From Clostridia bacterium (lineage in GTDB: Bacteria > Bacillota > Peptococcia > DRI-13 > UBA5745): 64,000 bases of DNA. The notes beneath the pieces were generated by a model that was given only the letters and a program-made list of their open reading frames with translations, was not told where the DNA came from and did no database searches. The stretch lies in contig JAHDMJ010000007.1 of NCBI GenBank assembly GCA_018436095.1, positions 205,823-269,822 on the forward strand, written 5' to 3'. Positions 44,902-52,481 of the stretch are shown here, one piece after another. The position numbers and the translations under genes are program-made. Each line of letters starts with the position of its first letter. Position 1 is the stretch's first letter.

Positions 44902-45711
44902 CTACTTTTCCTCCACCTTTAAGGGGCTCACCACATTCTTCATCATGCCCTGAAGCAGGCCCTTGAAAGCGGTTATATCATTCCGGAAAATCATTATGCG
45001 GACGCCGGCTGCAGCTAGTTTTTGGGCTCTTTCCAAAGTTGGCGGCGCTATGGGGCACATTAAGGGTATCCCCTTCTCCTGCGCCTTTTCCGACAGCTTG
45101 GCAAATTTCTCTTCGATAACCGGATTATCCAATTGATACAGCTCCATAATACCCATAGATAAAGCCAAATCACTTGGACCGAAAAGGAAGCTGGATACGC
45201 CTTCCACATCCATGATTTCATCGATATGATCAAAGAATTCGGGATCTTCCGCCATAGGGATAATCATTGTTTCTTCTTTGCTTCTGGTTACATATTCCTT
45301 CCAATCAAAATCAAAAGCCGTCCCATATCCCGCCGCCCTCACGTCGGAAGCAGACCCCCGTACTCCCAGCGGCGGAAATTTGGCTGCCGCTACCATTTTT
45401 CTAACTTCAGCAGCAGTTCTGGCATGAGGAACAGCCACCGCCGCCACACCAAACTCAAAGCATTTTCTGATCATCACATCGTCATTAGACGGTACTCTGA
45501 CAATGGCTGACATCCCCGCGGCATCCGCCGTCCTGATCAGGTTTTCCAGATGCCTGTCCACAGCAAAGGGCGTATGCTCCGTGTCGATAAATACGAAGTC
45601 AAAGCCGCACTGCCCCATCATTTCGATGAATAGAGGCTCCCCGGAAAACAACCCCATGCCCGCCGCGATCTTTCCTTCATCCAGGATTTTCTTTAGTTTA
45701 TTAATGCGCAT
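44902..45711 (-). CDS. HpcH/HpaI family class II aldolase (copy 2)
   Basis: A 269-residue paralogue of the gene at 42809 with the same catalytic set: FVFIDTEHTPFAVD (His), SAIVRVPSND (Arg), MAEDPEFFDHIDEI (Glu) and FGPSDLALSMG (Asp). The two differ in the loops after the metal ligands ('RSKEETMIIPMAED' against 'HSNENTMLIPMCED'), which may tune substrate choice. It lies between the 2-hydroxyacid dehydrogenase gene and the Dabb gene. The conserved residues suggest both copies are active. Confidence 0.93.
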   Translation of the reverse strand: MRINKLKKILDEGKIAAGMGLFSGEPLFIEMMGQCGFDFVFIDTEHTPFAVDRHLENLIRTADAAGMSAIVRVPSNDDVMIRKCFEFGVAAVAVPHARTAAEVRKMVAAAKFPPLGVRGSASDVRAAGYGTAFDFDWKEYVTRSKEETMIIPMAEDPEFFDHIDEIMDVEGVSSFLFGPSDLALSMGIMELYQLDNPVIEEKFAKLSEKAQEKGIPLMCPIAPPTLERAQKLAAAGVRIMIFRNDITAFKGLLQGMMKNVVSPLKVEEK

Positions 45712-45723
45712 ATTATCTCTCCT

Positions 45724-46695
45724 TTATTGAAAAGCATCTTTATTAACAAGATTCTTTGGCCTGCCCTCGGTCAGTGTACGAATGACTTCTTCCAGGGCAT
45801 TCTTTCGCAATTGAGGAAAAGACTCATTTGAATAAAACGAAGCGTGGGGCGTGATGATAACATTATCCAATTCATTTAATGCAAAGGGAAATTTTGGCGG
45901 TTCCGTCTCTAAAACATCCAAAGCAGCCCCTGCAATTATTTTATTGTTTAATGCATAAAGCAAATCTTCCTCGTTAATGAGGGGGCCTCTGGCTGTATTG
46001 ATGACATAGGCCGTACTCTTCATTTTTTTAAGATTATCCAGATTTATAATATGCTTTGTCTCTTTTACTAAAGGAACATGCAAACTTAAAAAATCTGCCG
46101 TTTTAAACAGCCCGTCAAGACTCTCAAGGCGTTTTACGCCCATTTCTTCAAACAAACCAGCTGGTGCATAAGGATCATAAGCTTGCACATCCATACCGAA
46201 AGCCTTTGCCCGCTGAGCTACTTTACGGGCGATATTGCCAAAGCCGTAAAGGCCGAAAACCAGGCCTTGCAGCCGGGGAACCCAGCCAGCCTCTTTATTG
46301 TTCCAAACACCGCTTTTTACCTTTGACGACAGCAAGCAAACCTTCCTGGTCAGTGATAAAAATAAAGCAAAGGTGTGATCCGCTACCTCATCCCAACAGT
46401 AGTCCGGAACATTAGCTACCATGATGCCCTTCTTGCTTGCCGCTTCTATATCAATGGTATCCACGCCTATGCCTGTCCGTACGATGACTTTGCAATTATT
46501 CAGCCCCTCAATTACCTCAGAAGTGATTTTGCTAAAGACATTGATTATGGCGTCGCAATCTTTTCCTTCCCGAATCAAGGTTTCCGGATCAGTACCGGTA
46601 GCATCAAATAACTCTCCGCCAACTGCTTTTAACGGTTCCACATCATATTCGCGGGCTCTGTTCACATCGGAAATATAGACCTTAAATTTTGACAT
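45724..46695 (-). CDS. D-isomer-specific 2-hydroxyacid dehydrogenase (CtBP-like)
   Basis: A 323-residue NAD(P)-dependent dehydrogenase. The Rossmann motif is YGFGNIARKVAQRAKAFGMD, the catalytic Arg lies in INTARGPLINEEDL, the Glu in 'ALDVLETEPP', and the His in ITPHASFYS. GGGAG nine bases before the ATG at 46695 selects this start over an overlapping one at 46731. It follows the enolase-superfamily gene and precedes an aldolase, so it could reduce or oxidise an intermediate 2-oxo/2-hydroxy acid of the pathway. It differs from the dehydrogenase at 13256. Confidence 0.9.
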   Translation of the reverse strand: MSKFKVYISDVNRAREYDVEPLKAVGGELFDATGTDPETLIREGKDCDAIINVFSKITSEVIEGLNNCKVIVRTGIGVDTIDIEAASKKGIMVANVPDYCWDEVADHTFALFLSLTRKVCLLSSKVKSGVWNNKEAGWVPRLQGLVFGLYGFGNIARKVAQRAKAFGMDVQAYDPYAPAGLFEEMGVKRLESLDGLFKTADFLSLHVPLVKETKHIINLDNLKKMKSTAYVINTARGPLINEEDLLYALNNKIIAGAALDVLETEPPKFPFALNELDNVIITPHASFYSNESFPQLRKNALEEVIRTLTEGRPKNLVNKDAFQ

Positions 46696-46714
46696 TTTCC
46701 CAACTCCCTTCGCT

Positions 46715-47923
46715 TTATTTAATGGTAACAACGGTGGCCCGTTTAATAACTTCCGGTTTTAGCTCCTGCCCAATGCCGGGCAGCTCCGGAACTTCATAAT
46801 AACCCTTTTGGGGCTGATAATCATAGATACAAGTCTCCCGGATAGCAGGATGCTGAGCCCAGCGGTGATGCTCATGAATCAGAAAGTTAGGAATAACCGT
46901 TTCAATGTGCAGAGCGGCCGCTTTGGATATCGGACTGCCACAGACATGGATTTGCACGGCACAGTCATAGGCATTGGCCATGTCGCATACCTTTTTGGTT
47001 TCGGTAAAACCGCCGCAGAGACAGATATCCGGCTGCACCACCTGCAGGGAACGGTCCTCTAAAAAGGGCCGGAAGCCTGTCCTGCCATAGATGCGCTCAC
47101 CGCTGGCAATTGGCATATTCAGACTGCGGTGAACCTCTAACATATTGGTGGAATTTAAAGGATGAGAGGGCTCCTCATAATAGAAGATTCTGTATTTTTC
47201 CAGTTCACGGCCTAATTGGATTGCGGAGACGGTATCCGTGTAAGAGTGCAGCTCGATAATGATATCCAGATCAGGGCCTCCCGCCTGACGAATGGCCGCA
47301 ACCCTATCCACCGCCAGGCTCAGCACCTTATACTCCAATACGCCCGTTGTCTTCCAGGGTCCGTTGCCGTCCGGTTCCAGATTGCTCAAGGCGATGGGAT
47401 CCACTTTGACTGCGGTATAGCCTTCCTCTATGGCCTTTTTTGTAGCCATAGCATAGTCATCCGGCGTTATCATCGGGTGTTTGCCCTCCAAAGCTTCTTG
47501 CTCACCCCAGCCAAACTGTATTTGACTGGCGTAAGTCCTGAGCTTGCCGTTGGTCTTTCCCCCTAAAAGCTGATAAACCGGCAGGTTCAGCGCTTTACCC
47601 TTAATATCCCAAAGAGCAATATCAATAGCGCTGGTACCGGCGCTGACGATAGTGCCCCCGCCTAAACCCCAGAAAGTCTTGCGGTAAATCTTCTCCCAAA
47701 GCATTTCGATATTTAACGGATCTTCACCCAAAATAACCTGGGCAAAATCCTGAACCATACCGAAGGCAGCCCGGTGTCCTTTGCCATAAGCTACACCCGC
47801 TTCACCGTAGCCGCTGATCCCTTCATCTGTATTAACCCGGACTATGATAGGATTCCAGGTATTACGCCCGCGGGTTGGGTTGCCCTCGTTCAGTAGAAAA
47901 CAGTCAACACTCACAATTTTCAT
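46715..47923 (-). CDS. mandelate racemase/muconate lactonizing enzyme family dehydratase (copy 1)
   Basis: A 402-residue enolase-superfamily enzyme. The capping domain begins 'KIVSVDCFLLNEGNPT'. Barrel motifs include 'YTAVKVDPIALS' (catalytic Lys region), metal-ligand strands 'LDIIIELHSYTD', FYYEEPSHPLN and 'PIASGERIYGRTGF', and a His in 'AVQIHVCGSP'. This resembles the galactonate dehydratase type, so dehydration of a sugar acid to a 2-keto-3-deoxy acid, the natural substrate of the HpcH aldolases downstream, is the best guess. AAGGTGG eight bases before the ATG at 47923 sets the start. It is the first gene of the operon. Confidence 0.88.
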   Translation of the reverse strand: MKIVSVDCFLLNEGNPTRGRNTWNPIIVRVNTDEGISGYGEAGVAYGKGHRAAFGMVQDFAQVILGEDPLNIEMLWEKIYRKTFWGLGGGTIVSAGTSAIDIALWDIKGKALNLPVYQLLGGKTNGKLRTYASQIQFGWGEQEALEGKHPMITPDDYAMATKKAIEEGYTAVKVDPIALSNLEPDGNGPWKTTGVLEYKVLSLAVDRVAAIRQAGGPDLDIIIELHSYTDTVSAIQLGRELEKYRIFYYEEPSHPLNSTNMLEVHRSLNMPIASGERIYGRTGFRPFLEDRSLQVVQPDICLCGGFTETKKVCDMANAYDCAVQIHVCGSPISKAAALHIETVIPNFLIHEHHRWAQHPAIRETCIYDYQPQKGYYEVPELPGIGQELKPEVIKRATVVTIK

Positions 47924-47976
47924 GCATTCTCCCACCTTCCTTTCTATTCACAAAACTAGTTTAATCATCTATTCAC

Positions 47977-48026
47977 TCACTTGTTCGCCTAATATTGATT
48001 TAATCATATCGGGCTTTTTCTGTCAA
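47977..48026 (-). promoter_or_regulatory. promoter of the eight-gene operon with the shared 19-bp operator
   Basis: On the minus strand TTGACA (48021-48026), 17 bases and TTAAAT (47998-48003) form the promoter. Two bases later comes ATATTAGGCGAACAAGTGA (47977-47995), which covers the likely transcription start. The same motif with one difference follows the promoter of the LarC2-LarA operon at 59863-59881. The position suggests a repressor site. Confidence 0.8.
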
Positions 48027-48036
48027 TAACTATTAT

Positions 48037-48084
48037 TTAAATAAAAAGTAAGAGAGGCTTAACCCTCCCTTACTTTTTATTTAA
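48037..48084. terminator. bidirectional terminator-like hairpin
   Basis: TTAAATAAAAAGTAAGAGAGG pairs with the inverse sequence ending CTTACTTTTTATTTAA around a short loop. It lies between the 3' end of the dihydrolipoyl dehydrogenase gene and the promoter of the eight-gene operon. Confidence 0.85.
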
Positions 48085-48118
48085 CTCTATATTCCGGCTA
48101 GCCTGGCCTCTGCAACTA

Positions 48119-49795
48119 CTATCGGTTGTCATGACCATGAATAGCTCCGCAGGAAAAACTCAATGCCGCTTCATGAAGTGCCTCGCCGGTTGTGGGATGA
48201 GGAAATACGGTGGCAGCGATATCCGTATCTCGCAGACCGTTTTGAACGGCAAGCGCAAGACATGCAATCAGTGAAGAGGCATCGGGGCCAATAATACTCC
48301 CCCCTAGGATTTTTCGGGAATGGCTGTCTTGAATCAATTTCACAAAGCCTTCTTTTTCATTCATGGTGAGAGCTTTGCCATTGGCATAGAAATCAAATTT
48401 ACCAGCAGTATAAGAAATATTGCTTTTTGCACAGTCCTCCGGTGTTTTCCCTACACTGGCTATTTCTGGTTCAGTAAAAATAACACTTGGTATCGCCTCA
48501 TAATCCATATGCCTTTCATTACCAAGAATGTTCTCGACGGCAACAATTCCCTGGTGAGAAGCAACGTGAGCCAATTGAATACCGTTTGTCACATCGCCGA
48601 TGGCATAGATATGTGGCACATTTGTTTGCATTTGCCTATTTATTTTGACACCTCTTCCGTTATCATTGAAAGCCACTTGCACTATATCTAAGGCCAAGCC
48701 ATCCGTATAGGGGGCCCTGCCAACCGCCATAAGGGTGATATCGCTAACTGCATAGCTAATTTCCCCGTTATGTTCAAATGATATTATGGCCTGCTTATTT
48801 ATATCCTGCTGAATCTCAAGAACTTTGGAAGAGGTAAAAATTTTAATGCCCCGCTTTTTAGCAATTTTTTCAATCTCCGAAGATATTTCTTTGTCAAGGG
48901 TAGGAATAACCCGATCCAAATATTCCACTACCGTTACTTGTATCCCAAAATTTGCATATAAGAATGCAAACTCTATCCCGATAACGCCGCCGCCTATAAT
49001 CACTATGGAGGAAGGAAGGTTTTCCATATTCAGCGCATCCGTGCTGTCAATAACACAAGGTAAATCCGCTCCCGGTATATTAAGTCGGGCCGGTACAGCG
49101 CCTGTAGCAATGATGATATCTTTGGCGGAAACTCGTATTAGCTGATTTTTACAGACTACATCCACTGTAGTTTCTGATGAAAATGTGGCTTTACCTGATA
49201 GCACAGTAATCCGGTTGGCTCCCATCAGGCCCTCCACACCGCCTACCAGTTGGGAAATGACGGTGTTTTTACGTTGAATAACTTTGGCTATGTCTACAGT
49301 AGCGGCACTGCACTCTACTCCAAAAACGGCGCTTCCTTTTATAGCCTGGTAGACAGATGAAGATTTAACCAGTGTTTTCGTTGGAATACAGCCATAGTTC
49401 AGGCAGGCCCCGCCTAACCGGTCTTTTTCAACCAGCGTTACATGCAACCCTTTTTTAGCTGCATATATTGCTGCAACGTATCCTCCCGGACCGCCGCCGA
49501 TGATAAGTAGATCTGTTGACTTATCTTCCACAGGCAGTGCACTATTTAATACCTTATTTTCTTGGACTTCCGCATCATCTATTCTAAGCAGTAAATCTCC
49601 CTGCTTAACCTTATCGCCCACCGAACAGCGCAACTCAGCGACAACACCATCACAACCGGCCAATATTGGCATGACGCCTTTTTGCATTTCTACATATAGC
49701 AATTCGTCTCCATTCTTCACCGAACTCCCTACTGAGACGAGAATATCCGTTACCACCGCAAAATCGCCTATAACTATGCCCATTGATATATTCAT
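48119..49795 (-). CDS. lpd: dihydrolipoyl dehydrogenase with N-terminal lipoyl domain
   Basis: A 558-residue flavoprotein. Residues 1-75 form a biotinyl/lipoyl domain with the modifiable Lys in VEMQKGVMPI; residues 92-558 form the FAD/NAD oxidoreductase with GGGPGGY (FAD), the redox disulfide in GGACLNYGCIPTK, GGGVIGIEFAF (NAD), 'TNVPHIYAIGDV', and the dimer-interface HPTTGE near the C-terminus. Such fusions normally serve pyruvate or acetoin dehydrogenase complexes, but no E1 or E2 gene is in the window. The neighbours are OsmC, cupin and an HxlR regulator, so a redox or peroxide-linked role is possible. A perfect 20-bp terminator hairpin separates it from osmC. Confidence 0.93.
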   Translation of the reverse strand: MNISMGIVIGDFAVVTDILVSVGSSVKNGDELLYVEMQKGVMPILAGCDGVVAELRCSVGDKVKQGDLLLRIDDAEVQENKVLNSALPVEDKSTDLLIIGGGPGGYVAAIYAAKKGLHVTLVEKDRLGGACLNYGCIPTKTLVKSSSVYQAIKGSAVFGVECSAATVDIAKVIQRKNTVISQLVGGVEGLMGANRITVLSGKATFSSETTVDVVCKNQLIRVSAKDIIIATGAVPARLNIPGADLPCVIDSTDALNMENLPSSIVIIGGGVIGIEFAFLYANFGIQVTVVEYLDRVIPTLDKEISSEIEKIAKKRGIKIFTSSKVLEIQQDINKQAIISFEHNGEISYAVSDITLMAVGRAPYTDGLALDIVQVAFNDNGRGVKINRQMQTNVPHIYAIGDVTNGIQLAHVASHQGIVAVENILGNERHMDYEAIPSVIFTEPEIASVGKTPEDCAKSNISYTAGKFDFYANGKALTMNEKEGFVKLIQDSHSRKILGGSIIGPDASSLIACLALAVQNGLRDTDIAATVFPHPTTGEALHEAALSFSCGAIHGHDNR

Positions 49796-49817
49796 CGCTA
49801 TTCCTCTCTTTTATCCT

Positions 49818-49865
49818 GTTTTGAAAGTCCCCCAGGCGATGCAGGGCCTGGGGGACTTTCAAAAC
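49818..49865. terminator. perfect 20-bp inverted repeat, terminator
   Basis: GTTTTGAAAGTCCCCCAGGC and its exact complement GCCTGGGGGACTTTCAAAAC are separated by eight bases. It lies between the osmC stop and the lpd start, with T-rich sequence on the minus-strand exit side. It may end or attenuate transcription from the cupin-osmC genes into lpd. Confidence 0.8.
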
Positions 49866-49868
49866 ATA

Positions 49869-50303
49869 TCAAGTAGTTAATGTAAGCTTCGTTTCACCCA
49901 TACGTACACCTTTTATTAGAGTATCGCCTACCGGACACTTCTTTTCGACTACCTGCAAAAGCTGTTTAATACGCTCTTCGGAAGCACTGCTCTTAATATG
50001 AAGATGGCAGCGAATCTCCTGATATCCGGGAGCAGCTTTTGGATCTTTACCATCGTCCCGGTCCCCTTCCACCTCCACCTGGACATCATCAATAGTAATA
50101 CCATAGAAAGAGGCATATAGACAGAGTGTGATTGCCTGGCAAGTACCTAGGCTGCACAGCAGAAGTTCAACGGGATTCATTCCAAGATTTGTGCCGCCCA
50201 TCTGTTCCGGTTCATCTACGATGACCTTCATCCCTCTGGCCTCAGCTTCAAACTGCAGCCCCTGTACTCTTTTTACAGTAGCGCTATGTAATTTCGTTCC
50301 CAT
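49869..50303 (-). CDS. OsmC family peroxiredoxin-like protein
   Basis: A 144-residue OsmC/Ohr superfamily protein. It has both conserved Cys residues: one in 'LLCSLGTCQAITLCLYAS' (about 55-65) and one in 'VVEKKCPVGDTLIKG' (about 125). Ohr/OsmC proteins reduce organic hydroperoxides with dithiol or lipoyl donors; in some bacteria Ohr is recycled by lipoylated proteins and dihydrolipoyl dehydrogenase. That makes the lipoyl-domain Lpd next door a credible reductant, an inference from context. It lies 15 bases downstream of the cupin gene. Confidence 0.9.
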   Translation of the reverse strand: MGTKLHSATVKRVQGLQFEAEARGMKVIVDEPEQMGGTNLGMNPVELLLCSLGTCQAITLCLYASFYGITIDDVQVEVEGDRDDGKDPKAAPGYQEIRCHLHIKSSASEERIKQLLQVVEKKCPVGDTLIKGVRMGETKLTLTT

Positions 50304-50318
50304 ACCCCTATTCCTCCT

Positions 50319-50723
50319 TTAGCATCCCATGACCTGGCCAAGAGGATTCACATCACCCTCCGGAGGAACAATGCATAAAACGATGAAATCTTCAGTTTTT
50401 GATGTGTTCCAAAAGGTGTGTTCTATATTGGGGGGCGTATGCATATAGGCGCCATGATTAAATTCATATTCAATATCATCAATTTTCATGCGGCCTTCAC
50501 CCTGCAGGCATACTGCCCAATGCATCCAAGGATGGCTGTTGGGGGGAGCCACAGATCCTGGACGAAGTGTGAAGGTACGCATAACATAATCTGGCCAAAT
50601 GCGGCTCTCCTCCTGATCCGGGCCAAATACAATCCTCTTGTCAGCACCCAAAATAAAATCAGAGACATCAATGACCGGCAACTCATTTATTTTGCCAACG
50701 AGAGGCAACTTTTTTTCTGACAT
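50319..50723 (-). CDS. cupin domain protein
   Basis: A 134-residue single cupin. Motif 1 resembles 'PPNSHPWMHWAVCLQGEGRMKIDD' (His-X3-His region) and motif 2 'GAYMHTPPNIEHTFWN', so metal ligands are probably present. Small cupins act as dioxygenases, isomerases or binding proteins, and the reaction here is unknown. It starts a minus-strand unit with osmC, divergent from the HxlR regulator, across a 209-base gap with dyad sequences. Confidence 0.85.
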   Translation of the reverse strand: MSEKKLPLVGKINELPVIDVSDFILGADKRIVFGPDQEESRIWPDYVMRTFTLRPGSVAPPNSHPWMHWAVCLQGEGRMKIDDIEYEFNHGAYMHTPPNIEHTFWNTSKTEDFIVLCIVPPEGDVNPLGQVMGC

Positions 50724-50796
50724 AATAATTCCTCCTAGCTATAATTAATTTTTATGCAACATGTTGTGTCTTTAATTATATCGAAGGGGTATGCTA

Positions 50797-50895
50797 AAAC
50801 AAGTACGCACCTTTAGGTAACTTCATTGTCTAAAATTAATTAACAAGACTATAACAAAATAATTCATTTTCTATTACATAAAACAATGTTATAGT
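50797..50895. promoter_or_regulatory. divergent promoter region with inverted repeats, probable HxlR sites
   Basis: ACTATAACA (50848-50856) and TGTTATAGT (50887-50895) are inverted arms 30 bases apart. AAGTAC and GTAACTT (50801-50823) form a smaller imperfect dyad overlapping the likely cupin -35 box; the minus-strand -10 is TATAAT at 50775-50780. The arrangement fits control of both divergent units by the HxlR protein, not proven. Confidence 0.55.
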
Positions 50896-50932
50896 TATAT
50901 TAGAATTTTATTCAACAGGAGGCAGTGATAAT

Positions 50933-51298
50933 ATGAGTGGGCCTCAATGTCCAATTATGGCAACCCTTTCGATGATCAGCGGCAAATGGAAATTGTTAAT
51001 TCTACGGGAACTGTTAAACGGCGTAGTACGATTTAATGAAATGCAGCGTTTGATTCCAGGAATTAGTGCAAAAGTTCTCACCCAACAGCTCCGGGAAATG
51101 GAAGAGGATGGTCTGGTAGAACGGGTTGCCTATGAAGAAGTCCCTCCCAGGGTAGAATACAAGTTAACTGAAGTCGGCGCCAGTACCATTAGTATTATGA
51201 AAGAAATTCGCAGATGGGGACTGTTTTATTTACTGAATGACAAAAAGCGCTCTGTGCAATGCGCAAGATGCAAACACTGCGAGCCTTACAATTGTTGA
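50933..51298 (+). CDS. HxlR family winged-helix regulator with C-terminal Cys cluster
   Basis: A 121-residue DNA-binding protein. It has the HxlR N-terminal Cys (SGPQCPIMATLSMISGKWK), the winged helix (about 20-85, 'LRELLNGVVRFNEMQRLIPGISAKVLTQQLREMEEDGLVER') and 'VPPRVEYKLTEVG'. HxlR proteins with an N-terminal Cys sense electrophiles or disulfide stress. The C-terminal CARCKHCEPYNC (Cys-X2-Cys-X2-Cys-X4-Cys) is an added feature that could bind metal or sense redox state. AGGAGG precedes the ATG. It is divergent from cupin-osmC and likely controls it. Confidence 0.9.
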   Translation: MSGPQCPIMATLSMISGKWKLLILRELLNGVVRFNEMQRLIPGISAKVLTQQLREMEEDGLVERVAYEEVPPRVEYKLTEVGASTISIMKEIRRWGLFYLLNDKKRSVQCARCKHCEPYNC

Positions 51299-51310
51299 AA
51301 ATCAAGTACT

Positions 51311-51350
51311 GAGTAAGCAGGAAACTGGTAAAGGGGTTTCCTGCTTACTC
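51311..51350. terminator. terminator hairpin
   Basis: GAGTAAGCAGGAAAC pairs perfectly with GTTTCCTGCTTACTC around a ten-base loop, 12 bases after the HxlR stop codon and before the convergent TAXI gene. It can serve both. Confidence 0.85.
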
Positions 51351-51398
51351 ATTTGCTATTAAAAAGGAAGGGGCTTGATGATCAGTTTAACTGAAATA

Positions 51399-52481
51399 TC
51401 ATTTTGCTTCTTCGGGGATCAGGGAATCCGGAATATCCAGACCAATTTCCCGGTAATACTTAATTGCTCCTTTATGGAGCACCATTGGCTGATTAGATAC
51501 ATTATCCGGTATTGACTCAACGGCGTTTACTGTGGTGGCAACCATCGTTTCATTATTTTCCATGATTGCCTTGGTGATATGATATACGAGATTCTCATCA
51601 AGATCTGCAGTGGTAAACAAATCAACCCACGTTGAAACAGTTTCATAATCTTCCGTCATATCATTATAGGTTCCGGCGGGAATTTTATCCCGAGAATAAT
51701 ATGGCATGGCTTCCAGTATTTTATCGATTTCCGCCTTTGAAAAACGTACAAAATTAATGGTTTTTGTCGTTTGCAACTCAATGACCGGCGAAGAGGGATG
51801 TGCGGTCAGCGTGTTAAATCCGTCCATTCTTCCTTCACTTACTTCAATGATCCCGTCGGAGTAAGAGGTGAAAACGAACTCAGTATCAATGCCAAGCAGG
51901 TCATATATCTTTTGAGCACCGAGATGTGCTCCGCTTAGATAGGGCCCTACGCCAATTCTTTTACCTCCTAAATCGGCAATCTGTTTGTATTTATCATTGA
52001 CTGTCACTAGAAACCATTTGTTTGAATAACAGGGAATGATTGCCCGAAGATTAGAGAAGGGCTCTTGATCTTTGTAGTCTCCAATTCCCTGCATCGCCTC
52101 AACCGCAATATCGGCCGTACAGATCATGATATCAACCTCCCCATTGCGCAACAATTCCACATTAGCACCGGAGCCTTGGGTGGCCTCAAATAGAACTTCT
52201 ATGTTTTGGGTATTGGCATTTACAACAGAAGCAACACCGCCGCAGTATATGTATAAACCTCCTCCTGCGTTACCCGTCCCCATGGATAATACCACTTTGG
52301 AGTCAGGGAAGGGAACCTCTCCTTCTGATTGATTACCGTCAACGGAGGCTCCCGTAGATGATACATTAGAATCACTTGGGGTGGGAACTGAAGGAGGCAC
52401 CGTTGATTGTCCGCAGCCAGCCATAGCTGCAATAATAATACAAATAAGCAGAGCGGCAAGTTTCCTCATGATCTTTTTCAT
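51399..52481 (-). CDS. TAXI family TRAP transporter solute-binding lipoprotein (second system)
   Basis: A 360-residue binding protein. Signal 'LAALLICIIIAAMAGCG' with lipobox MAGC (Cys about 23), a Ser/Pro-rich linker, then the TAXI fold starting 'VVLSMGTGNAGGGLYIYCGGVASVV' and 'NVELLRNGEVDIMICTADIAVEAMQG'. It overlaps the permease stop by four bases (ATGA), so the two are coupled. It is clearly related to the protein at 39617, including the C-terminal 'LHKGAIKYYREIGLDIPDSLIPEEAK' against a matching end there. This points to duplicated transporters for related ligands. Confidence 0.93.
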   Translation of the reverse strand: MKKIMRKLAALLICIIIAAMAGCGQSTVPPSVPTPSDSNVSSTGASVDGNQSEGEVPFPDSKVVLSMGTGNAGGGLYIYCGGVASVVNANTQNIEVLFEATQGSGANVELLRNGEVDIMICTADIAVEAMQGIGDYKDQEPFSNLRAIIPCYSNKWFLVTVNDKYKQIADLGGKRIGVGPYLSGAHLGAQKIYDLLGIDTEFVFTSYSDGIIEVSEGRMDGFNTLTAHPSSPVIELQTTKTINFVRFSKAEIDKILEAMPYYSRDKIPAGTYNDMTEDYETVSTWVDLFTTADLDENLVYHITKAIMENNETMVATTVNAVESIPDNVSNQPMVLHKGAIKYYREIGLDIPDSLIPEEAK

